Source of the DNA: Humibacillus xanthopallidus
GTDB lineage: Bacteria; Actinomycetota; Actinomycetes; Actinomycetales; Dermatophilaceae
Direction: 5' to 3'
DNA: 64,000 nucleotides
NCBI RefSeq assembly: GCF_006717145.1
Contig: NZ_VFQF01000001.1
Span: 2,356,001-2,420,000 of the forward strand
Shown in pieces: positions 43,688 to 50,971 of this stretch. Numbering within the stretch: position 1 is the stretch's first letter; every line of letters starts with the position of its first letter. A model generated the notes under the pieces. It saw only the letters and a list, made by a program, of their open reading frames with translations. It was not told the DNA's origin and searched no databases. Made by a program: the position numbers and the translations under genes.

Positions 43688-44397
43688 CCGACCCGCGGAC
43701 CATCCGCATCGTCATCGTCGATGACCACCACATGTTCCGCACCGGGGTCCGGTCGGAGCTGACGTCCCTCGCGGGCTCCGCCGGCCTCTCCAGCCCCGCG
43801 ACCTTCCGCCTCGAGATCGTCGGCGAGGCCGGAGCCGTCGAGTCGGCCACGCAGGTGATCACGGCGGAGAAGCCCGACGTCGTGCTCCTCGACGTCCACC
43901 TCCCCGGCGGCAACGGGCACGGTGGCGCCGACGTCATCCGGGCCTGCGCCGGGCTCGAGTCGCAGGCGGGAGTGCCCGTGCGCTTCCTCGCCCTGTCCGT
44001 GTCCGACGCCGCCGAGGACGTCATCGCCGTCATCCGTGCCGGCGCCCGGGGCTACGTGACGAAGACAATCAGTGCCGAGGAGCTGCTCACGGCGATCGGT
44101 CGGGTCGCCGACGGTGACGCCGTCTTCAGCCCGCGTCTCGCCGGCTTCGTCCTCGACGCCTTCGGGGCGGCGGCGGGCGAGGTCGCGGAGATCGACGAGG
44201 AGCTCGACCGCCTGTCGGCCCGCGAGCGCGAGGTCATGCGCCTCATCGCCCGGGGCTACCAGTACAAGGAGGTCGCCAAGGAGCTCTTCATCTCCGTCAA
44301 GACCGTCGAGACCCACGTCAGCTCGGTGCTGCGCAAGCTCCAGCTCAGCTCGCGCCACGAGCTCACCGCCTGGGCCCTGGGGCGCCGCCTCCTCTGA
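43684..44397 (+). CDS. NarL/LuxR-type response regulator of the PspC kinase
   Basis: 237 residues. Receiver: IVIVDDHHMFRTGV, phospho-Asp in DVVLLDVHLPGGNG, and Lys in RGYVTKTIS. It has an inserted SLAGSAGLSSPATF loop. LuxR DNA-binding domain: LSAREREVMRLIARGYQYKEVAKELFISVKTVETH. ATGA overlap with the kinase. The last codons of this gene are duplicated downstream as part of a ~146-bp tandem duplication that carries the hairpin repeat. Confidence 0.94.
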   Translation: MTDPRTIRIVIVDDHHMFRTGVRSELTSLAGSAGLSSPATFRLEIVGEAGAVESATQVITAEKPDVVLLDVHLPGGNGHGGADVIRACAGLESQAGVPVRFLALSVSDAAEDVIAVIRAGARGYVTKTISAEELLTAIGRVADGDAVFSPRLAGFVLDAFGAAAGEVAEIDEELDRLSAREREVMRLIARGYQYKEVAKELFISVKTVETHVSSVLRKLQLSSRHELTAWALGRRLL

Positions 44398-44666
44398 CCC
44401 CCTTCAATCGAGAGAGCAGTTCGTCGGCACACCCGGGCGTGCGAATCCCGACGAAGTGCTCTTTCGATTGGGGCATGGCACCCTCGTTCACCCCCGGCGC
44501 CCCCTCCCGATCGCGAGCGCCTTGGGCCGCCGCCTCCTCTGACCCCCCACCAATCGAGAGAGCAGTTCGTCGGGCTCACCGGGCGTGCGAATCCCGACGA
44601 AGTGCTCTTTCGATTGGGCATGGCCCCCTCGTTCACCCCCGGCGCCCCGTCCCGATCGCGAGCGCA
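44376..44666. repeat. ~146-bp tandem duplication carrying CAATCGA hairpins
   Basis: Copy A (44376-44520) begins inside the last codons of the response regulator gene; copy B (44521-44666) repeats it, including a non-coding replica of that gene's 3' end (CGCCTCCTCTGACCC at 44386 and 44531). Each copy contains an imperfect inverted repeat: CAATCGAGAGAGCAGTTCG (from 44405 and 44551) with a partner ending CTCTTTCGATTGG. A partial third right arm (TCTCGATTGG) ends at 44680. Arms belong to the family at 18380-18570 and 22407. Confidence 0.88.
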
Positions 44667-44681
44667 CCCCTCTCGATTGGC

Positions 44682-45521
44682 TCAGGTGGTGCTGACGAAG
44701 CGGCGCAGGGCCGTGACGATGATGTCGGGCGCGTCCGTGTGCACCCAGTGACCCGCGCCCTTGATGGTGAAGAGCCGGGTGCGCGGGAAGTGCGCCCGCA
44801 TCCGCTCGCCGTCCTCCCGCTTGACGTAGCGCGAGTCGCCGCCGGCCACCCACAGCACCGGCCCGTCGTAGGGCGGCAGCGCGTCGGCCTCCTCGGGCCA
44901 GGCGGCGATGCGTGACTCCGCCCCCCGCGCGGCGTCGGCGGCGATGAGGTCGAGGTTGACCTGCCACCGCCATGTGTGGCCCTCGCGGCGCAGGTTCTGC
45001 AGGAGGAACGCCTTGACGCCGGCGTCAGGCTCCTCGAACCGGGCCTCCGCGTCACCTCGGCTCGTCAGCTCGCCGAGTGGCAGCCGCTGCATCTCGCCGA
45101 TGTAGCCCTCGAAGCGCTCGAGCGAGACGTAGTCCTTGGGCGCGATGTCGACGACGACGAGACGCTCCACGAGCTCGGGGTGCAGCAGCGCGACGAACAT
45201 CGCGACCTTGCCGCCCAGCGAGTGCCCGACGACCGTCCACGCCTCCCCGGGCGCGTGGGCCCGGAGCGTCGCTGCCACCGCGTCGGCGTATGCCGCGAAG
45301 GAGAAGTCCGCCGACCAGGGCGAGCGTCCGTGGTCGGGCAGGTCGACGAGCAGGCACCGCGCGTCCGCGCCGTGCGGCCCACTCACCGCCTTGGCGATCT
45401 GGGTCCAGTTGCGGCCCTGCCCGAAGAGCCCGTGCAGGAAGGCGATCCGCGGACCTGACGTGCCCACCGAGAGCGTGTTGAGCGACGTGGAGCTGGCGGT
45501 CTCGGGAGTAGCGGACGGCAT
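44682..45521 (-). CDS. Alpha/beta hydrolase (YbfF-like esterase)
   Basis: 279 residues. LHGLFGQGRNWTQIAKAV (oxyanion region with HGLFG), VDLPDHGRSPW, nucleophile elbow VVGHSLGGKVAMFVAL with Ser near 112, and His in GAGHWVHTDAPD. These are features of the YbfF/MhpC esterase group. No signal peptide. Substrate is unknown. Its stop is next to the repeat duplication. Confidence 0.88.
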   Translation of the reverse strand: MPSATPETASSTSLNTLSVGTSGPRIAFLHGLFGQGRNWTQIAKAVSGPHGADARCLLVDLPDHGRSPWSADFSFAAYADAVAATLRAHAPGEAWTVVGHSLGGKVAMFVALLHPELVERLVVVDIAPKDYVSLERFEGYIGEMQRLPLGELTSRGDAEARFEEPDAGVKAFLLQNLRREGHTWRWQVNLDLIAADAARGAESRIAAWPEEADALPPYDGPVLWVAGGDSRYVKREDGERMRAHFPRTRLFTIKGAGHWVHTDAPDIIVTALRRFVSTT

Positions 45522-45689
45522 GCCGCGAGCCTACGCGCGCCGGACGGCATACCTCACCGGGGTGCGCGGGCTGCGTGAGCGGCTGCGCGAGCACGTCCAC
45601 GCACGACCTCACGGCCCGGAGTCGGGGCAGTGAGAGCGATGTAACGGGGGCTTCACGGCGGCTCGGTCGAGGGGCAACACGGCGTCCCT

Positions 45690-45706
45690 AGCGTGTGTCA
45701 CACGCT
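45690..45706. promoter_or_regulatory. Palindrome upstream of the nitrate assimilation operon
   Basis: AGCGTGTG-T-CACACGCT is a perfect 17-bp palindrome about 40 bp upstream of the narK start. A possible -10 (TAGCGT) overlaps its left end. It is a candidate operator for the operon; the regulator is not identified. A GTAAC at 45645-45649 nearby could be half of a GlnR site, but the second half is poor. Confidence 0.5.
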
Positions 45707-45744
45707 CTCGCAGCGGCCCCAGGCCCCCCTTCAGGAGGAACCCC

Positions 45745-47223
45745 GTGAGCACGACCGGCACCCCCACCAGCACCACCACGAGCACCCCCGCGAGCACCCC
45801 GACGAGCACCCCGACGAGCACCGAGCGGCCGAGCCGATTCCGTCGGCTGACCGCCCCGAAGAAGCGGGTCATCCGCGACTGGGACCCTGAGGACACGCAG
45901 GCCTGGGAGGCCGGCAACCAGGCGATCGCGAAGCGCAACCTCGTCTGGTCGGTGGCGACGGAGCACGTCGGCTTCTCCATCTGGTCGATCTGGTCGGTGA
46001 TGGTGCTCTTCATGCCGCAGGCCGTCTACGGCTTCACCCCGGCCGACAAGTTCTTCCTCGTCGCGGTGCCGACCCTCGTCGGCGCGGTGCTGCGGGTGCC
46101 CTACACGATGGCGACCGCCTTCTTCGGCGGACGCAACTGGGCGATCGTCAGCGGCATCGCGCTGCTCGTGCCGACGACCCTCACCTGGTGGCTCATGGTC
46201 AATCCGGGTCACTCGTTCACGACCTTCCTGCTCGTCGCGGGGCTCGCGGGTCTCGGCGGCGGCAACTTCGCCTCGTCGATGACGAACATCAACGCCTTCT
46301 ACCCGCAGCGGATGAAGGGCTGGGCGCTCGGGCTCAACGCCGGCGGCGGCAACATCGGTGTGCCGGTCATCCAGCTCGTCGGCCTCCTCGTCATCGCGAC
46401 GCTCGGCAACCGCCGGCCCGAAGTCGTCTGTGCCGTCTACCTCGTGCTGCTCGCCGTCGCGAGCCTCGGCGCCGCCATCTTCATGGACAACCTCGACCAC
46501 CAGACCGCGAACCCCCGGGCGATGCTCGAGGTGCTGCGCCACCGGGACTCGTGGTTCATCTCGCTGCTCTACATCGGCACCTTCGGCTCGTTCATCGGAT
46601 TCGGCTTCGCCTTCGGCCAGGTGCTCAACCAGACCTTCCTCGCCGGCCTCACCGGCGGCGCCGCGCCGACGGCCGCCCAGAGTGCCGCCGCGAGCCTGCA
46701 CGCCGCCCAGATCGCCTTCATCGGACCGCTACTCGGCTCGGTGAGCCGGGTGTGGGGCGGCAAGCTCGCCGACCGCCGCGGAGGCGCCGCCGTGACGCTG
46801 TGGACCTTCGTCGGGCTCGCCCTCGCCGGTGTCATCGTCACGCTCGCGGCCCGCTCCGACGACCTGACGGCGGGTGCCGCGACCCCGCTCCAGCTGGCCG
46901 GCCTCATCGGCGGCTTCGTCCTCCTCTTCGTCCTCTCCGGCATCGGCAACGGGTCGGTCTACAAGATGATCCCGGTGCTCTTCGAGACGAAGTCAGCCGC
47001 GATCGTCGGCCCGGCCGTCGAGCGCACCGCGTGGTCACGCTCGATGTCCGGCGCGCTCATCGGCATCGCCGGTGCGATCGGTGCCCTCGGCGGCGTGCTC
47101 ATCAACCTCGGTCTGCGGGCCTCCTACCAGGGCGCCAGCCACTCGGCCACGGCGGCGTTCGTCGTCTTCACGGTCTTCTACGTCGCTGCAGCGATGCTGA
47201 CGAAGGTCCGATACCGCCGATGA
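45745..47223 (+). CDS. narK: NarK/NasA-type nitrate/nitrite transporter
   Basis: A 492-residue major facilitator with about 12 helices. It has nitrate-porter signatures GGGNFASSMTNINAFYP (first NNP motif, near 170) and LGLNAGGGNIGV, and a matching second-half stretch LSGIGNGSVYKMIP. The N-terminus is an odd Thr/Ser/Pro run encoded by near-repeated 12-15-bp units. The GTG start is preceded by AGGAGGAA. It is the first gene of narK-nasA-nasB-nirB-nirD, which marks it as the uptake step for nitrate assimilation. Confidence 0.94.
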   Translation: MSTTGTPTSTTTSTPASTPTSTPTSTERPSRFRRLTAPKKRVIRDWDPEDTQAWEAGNQAIAKRNLVWSVATEHVGFSIWSIWSVMVLFMPQAVYGFTPADKFFLVAVPTLVGAVLRVPYTMATAFFGGRNWAIVSGIALLVPTTLTWWLMVNPGHSFTTFLLVAGLAGLGGGNFASSMTNINAFYPQRMKGWALGLNAGGGNIGVPVIQLVGLLVIATLGNRRPEVVCAVYLVLLAVASLGAAIFMDNLDHQTANPRAMLEVLRHRDSWFISLLYIGTFGSFIGFGFAFGQVLNQTFLAGLTGGAAPTAAQSAAASLHAAQIAFIGPLLGSVSRVWGGKLADRRGGAAVTLWTFVGLALAGVIVTLAARSDDLTAGAATPLQLAGLIGGFVLLFVLSGIGNGSVYKMIPVLFETKSAAIVGPAVERTAWSRSMSGALIGIAGAIGALGGVLINLGLRASYQGASHSATAAFVVFTVFYVAAAMLTKVRYRR

Positions 47224-49367
47224 CGACTACCGCCACGACCCAGAACGCGACGCCGGCGTCAGGGGCCACCGGCCACGCGCCGGCGGGCGTCGAGACGCAC
47301 TGCGCCTACTGCGGCCTCCAGTGCGCGATGACCCTCACCGGGTCGTCGGCGGCCGACCTCACGGTCACCCCGCGCCGGTTCCCCACCAACCGGGGAGGCC
47401 TGTGCCAGAAGGGATGGACGAGTGCCGAGCTGCTTCGCACGCCGGGGCGACTCACGACGCCGCTTCTGCGCCGGGAGGGCGAGCTCGTGCCGGCGTCGTG
47501 GGACGAGGCGCTCGAGGTCGTGGCCGACGCCATCGTGAGGACGCAGACGGCATACGGCCGCGATGCTGTCGCCGTCTTCGGCGGTGGCGGTCTGACGAAC
47601 GAAAAGGCCTACCAGCTGGGCAAGTTCGCGCGGGTTGCTCTGCGCACGAGCCAGATCGACTACAACGGCCGGTGGTGCATGAGCTCGGCCGCCGCGGCCG
47701 GGATCCGCTGCTTCGGGCTCGACCGGGGGCTGCCCTTCCCCATCACCGACATCGGGTCGGCGCACGCCGTCCTCCTCCTCGGCGCGAACCCGGCCGAGAC
47801 GATGCCGCCATTCCTCACCCACCTCGTGCGTGCGGCTGACGCCGGCGGCCTCATGGTCGCCGACCCACGCCTCACGCCGACCGCGGCCAAGGCGCTCGAC
47901 GGCGGTGGCCTCCACATGCAGCTGCGCCCGGGCACCGATGCGGCGCTCGCCCTCGGCATGGTGCACCTCGCCGTCACGGAGGGGTATGCCGACCGCCGCT
48001 TCATCGAGGAACGCACCACGGGCTTCGAGGACCTCTGGACGATCGCGGCGCAGTGGCTGCCGGAGCGGGTCGAGCGCGTCACCGGCGTCGCAGTGACGAC
48101 GATGCGCGCCGCCGTCGCAGCGCTGGCCCGGGCCCGCGACACCGAGCGCGGCGCCTACATCCTCAGTGCCCGTGGCACGGAGCAGCACGCGAGCGGCACC
48201 GACACGGTCACCGCCTTCATCGCCCTCGCCCTCGCCCTCGGCCTGCCCGGCAACCCGGGAACCGGCTTCGGCACGATCACCGGCCAGGGCAACGGTCAGG
48301 GCGGCCGCGAGCACGGCCAGAAGGCCGACCAGCTGCCGGGCTACCGCAAGATCGACGACCCGGCCGCGCGGGCGCACGTCGCGGCCGTGTGGGGCGTCGA
48401 CCCCCGTGACCTGCCGGGCCCGGGGCGCAGCGCGTTCGAGCTGCTCGCGGCCCTCGGCACCGAGGACGGTGCCCGGGTGCTCCTCGTGCACGGCTCCAAC
48501 CCGGTCGTCTCTGCTCCCGATGCCCGGGTCGTCTCCGAGCGCCTAGGCGCCCTCGACCTGCTCGTCGTGTCGGACTTCGTCCTGTCGGAGACCGCGGCGA
48601 TCGCCGATGTCGTGCTGCCGGTCCTGCAGTGGGCCGAGGAGGAGGGCACGCTCACCAACCTCGAGGGTCGCGTGCTGCGCCGTCGCCGGGCGCTCGGCGC
48701 GCCGGCAGGGTGCCGCAGCGAGCTCGACGTGTGGAGCGAGCTGGCGCGCCGGATCGGTTGCAGCACAGACTTCCCCACCGACCCACGTGTCGTCTTCGAC
48801 GAGCTGCGCCGTGCCTCGGCCGGCGGCCCGGCCGACTACTCGGCCGTGACGTGGGAGCGGCTCGACGCCGGCGAGAGCCTCCACTGGCCGTGCAGCACCG
48901 AACGCCCGCAAGGGACCCCGCGGCTCTTCCTCGACGGTTTCGCAACTCCCGATGGGCGCGCCCGCTTCGTGGCCGTCGACCACGCCGGTCCCGCGGAGGT
49001 CGACGACACGGCATACCCCCTGGTTGCGACGACGGGGCGCGTGCTCCAGCACTACCAGTCCGGCGCCCAGACCCGTCTCGTCGCCGAGCTGGCAGCGGCG
49101 GCGGGCGACATGTTCGTGCAGGTGCACCCGGAGACCGCGGCGCGAGCCGGACTCGACGAGGGCGACCTCGCCGACGTCGTCAGCCGGCGTGGACGCACCC
49201 GCGCTGTCGTCCGGCTCGACGAGGACATGCGTCTCGACGTCGTCTTCCTGCCCTTCCACTGGAGCGGTGACGCGCGGGCCAACTCGCTGACGCACGCCGC
49301 CCTCGACCCCACCAGCCGCATGCCGGAGTTCAAGGCGTGCGCCGTCCGCCTGGAGGCCGCCTCATGA
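47220..49367 (+). CDS. nasA: Assimilatory nitrate reductase, catalytic molybdopterin subunit
   Basis: 715 residues. An N-terminal [4Fe-4S] motif CAYCGLQC...GGLCQKG leads into the molybdopterin oxidoreductase domains. The Mo-ligating Cys is probably in YNGRWCMSSAAAAGIRCFG. TGQGNGQGGREHGQKADQLPGYR is a typical Nas/Nar stretch, and the C-terminal molydop-binding barrel runs from ~590 (YPLVATTGRVLQHYQSG). It reduces nitrate to nitrite in the cytoplasm using electrons from the next gene product. The ATG overlaps the narK stop by 4 nt. It lacks the C-terminal BFD domain found in some homologues; that domain is on the partner protein. Confidence 0.93.
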   Translation: MTTTATTQNATPASGATGHAPAGVETHCAYCGLQCAMTLTGSSAADLTVTPRRFPTNRGGLCQKGWTSAELLRTPGRLTTPLLRREGELVPASWDEALEVVADAIVRTQTAYGRDAVAVFGGGGLTNEKAYQLGKFARVALRTSQIDYNGRWCMSSAAAAGIRCFGLDRGLPFPITDIGSAHAVLLLGANPAETMPPFLTHLVRAADAGGLMVADPRLTPTAAKALDGGGLHMQLRPGTDAALALGMVHLAVTEGYADRRFIEERTTGFEDLWTIAAQWLPERVERVTGVAVTTMRAAVAALARARDTERGAYILSARGTEQHASGTDTVTAFIALALALGLPGNPGTGFGTITGQGNGQGGREHGQKADQLPGYRKIDDPAARAHVAAVWGVDPRDLPGPGRSAFELLAALGTEDGARVLLVHGSNPVVSAPDARVVSERLGALDLLVVSDFVLSETAAIADVVLPVLQWAEEEGTLTNLEGRVLRRRRALGAPAGCRSELDVWSELARRIGCSTDFPTDPRVVFDELRRASAGGPADYSAVTWERLDAGESLHWPCSTERPQGTPRLFLDGFATPDGRARFVAVDHAGPAEVDDTAYPLVATTGRVLQHYQSGAQTRLVAELAAAAGDMFVQVHPETAARAGLDEGDLADVVSRRGRTRAVVRLDEDMRLDVVFLPFHWSGDARANSLTHAALDPTSRMPEFKACAVRLEAAS

Positions 49368-50971
49368 CCCGCCCGACCCGCCCGACCCGCCACGTGCTCA
49401 TCGTCGGCAACGGCATGGCCGGCGCACGGCTCGCCGAGGAGATCCGCCACCGCGACCCCGACGCGTCGCGCCTCGCGGTGACGATCGTCGGCGAGGAGCC
49501 GCACGCCGCCTACAACCGGGTGCTGCTCTCGACCGTCGTCTCCGGGGCGATCACCCCGCGCGACACGCGGCTCAAGCCCGACGGCTGGTGGGCTGCGCGG
49601 CACGTCGACGTCGTCACCGGGGTACGCGTCACCGCGGTCGACACCGCCGCCCGCACCGCGACGCTGGACGCCGAAGGCGAGGCGCGGGTGGTGGCATGGG
49701 ACGAGCTCGTCCTCGCCACCGGCAGCACCTCCTTCGTCCCCCCGAGCGAGGGGCTGTATGCCGACACGCCCGGACTGCACGCCGAGCTGGCTGACGGTGT
49801 CGTGGCCTTCCGCACCGTCGATGACTGCGACCGCATCGTCGACGCCGCCCGATCTGCCTCCACCGCAGTCGTGCTCGGCGGAGGACTCCTGGGTCTCGAA
49901 GCCGCCCGGGGGCTGCTCGCCCGGGGTGTCGACGTCACCGTCGTGCACCCGCAGGACTTCCCGATGGACCGCCAGCTCGACTCCGACGGAGGCGCCGTGC
50001 TCTCACGCGTCGTGCGGGGCATCGGGGCGCGGCTCGTCCTCGGCCGCTTCGTCGTCGCCCGTCACGCCGCGACCGACGACGAGCCGGCGCACGTCGTGCT
50101 CGACGACGGGGGCGCCCTGCCCGCAGACCTCGTCGTCGTCGCCGCCGGAGTCCGCTCGCGCACCGACCTCGCCGTCGCCATGGGCGTCGACGTCGACCGG
50201 GCCGTCGTCGTCGACGACCGGTTGTCCACCTCGGTGCCCCATGTGCACGCGATCGGCGAGTGTGCCCAGCACCGTGGTGAGGTGCCCGGCCTCGTGCAGC
50301 CCGGCTGGGACCAGGCGCGCGTCCTCGCCGACGTCCTCACCGGCGCCGACCCCGACGCCGTCTACGAGGGCACGAGCGTGCTGACGCGCCTCAAGGCACA
50401 CGACATCGACCTCGCGAGCATGGGCACCATCGACGTCGACGTGCACGACCCCGGCCACGAGGTGCTGTCGTTCACCGACCCGAGCCGGGGCCGCTACGCC
50501 AAGCTCGTGCTCCGTCAGGAGCGGCTCATCGGCGCCATCCTCCTCGGTGTCGGCGACGCGGCAGGAGCCCTGACCCAGCTCTACGACACCGGAGCCGTCG
50601 TCCCCCGAGATCGCCTGTCGCTCATGCTCGGTCGCGCGATCACCCGCTCCGGAGCTAAAGAGAGCGTCAACCTCGCCGAGATGCCCGGGGCGGCTGTCGT
50701 CTGCCGGTGCAACACGGTGACCAAGGGCGCCATCGTCGGCGCCTTCAGGCAGGGCGCCGACACGGTCGCCGCCCTCGCCGACGCGACCCGGGCCACGACC
50801 GGGTGCGGTTCGTGCAAGGGAGCGGTCGACGGGCTCTGCTCATGGCTGCGTTCGTCCGAGCCGACCCCTGCACCAGCCATCTCCTCGCCCACCTCGCGGC
50901 CCGCCACGTCCACCGCACCGACCCCCGAACCCGTGCCGGCCGTCGCCGTGCTGACCGAAGGAGCCGCCTGA
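49364..50971 (+). CDS. nasB: Assimilatory nitrate reductase electron-transfer subunit (FAD/BFD)
   Basis: 535 residues. It has two Rossmann folds (LIVGNGMAGARLAEEI for FAD; VLGGGLLGLEAARGL for NAD(P)H), a C-terminal domain like the nitrite reductase large-subunit N-half, and a BFD-type [2Fe-2S] site CRCNTVTKGAIVGAF...TGCGSCKG near 445-485. The tail is Pro/Thr/Ser-rich. It passes electrons from NAD(P)H to NasA. It overlaps nasA by four bases and nirB by one. By domain content alone it might be called a nitrite reductase fragment, but position next to nasA favours NasB. Confidence 0.87.
   Translation: MTRPTRPTRHVLIVGNGMAGARLAEEIRHRDPDASRLAVTIVGEEPHAAYNRVLLSTVVSGAITPRDTRLKPDGWWAARHVDVVTGVRVTAVDTAARTATLDAEGEARVVAWDELVLATGSTSFVPPSEGLYADTPGLHAELADGVVAFRTVDDCDRIVDAARSASTAVVLGGGLLGLEAARGLLARGVDVTVVHPQDFPMDRQLDSDGGAVLSRVVRGIGARLVLGRFVVARHAATDDEPAHVVLDDGGALPADLVVVAAGVRSRTDLAVAMGVDVDRAVVVDDRLSTSVPHVHAIGECAQHRGEVPGLVQPGWDQARVLADVLTGADPDAVYEGTSVLTRLKAHDIDLASMGTIDVDVHDPGHEVLSFTDPSRGRYAKLVLRQERLIGAILLGVGDAAGALTQLYDTGAVVPRDRLSLMLGRAITRSGAKESVNLAEMPGAAVVCRCNTVTKGAIVGAFRQGADTVAALADATRATTGCGSCKGAVDGLCSWLRSSEPTPAPAISSPTSRPATSTAPTPEPVPAVAVLTEGAA

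Noticed and set aside
45639-45660. GlnR box at the narK promoter
   Set aside because: GTAAC is present but the partner half-site at the correct spacing is TTCAC rather than GAAAC/GTTTC; too weak to annotate.
46188-47219. N-terminal extension of the nitrate reductase frame
   Set aside because: It lies over narK in another frame and is Arg-rich; the Nas family start is the ATG at 47220.
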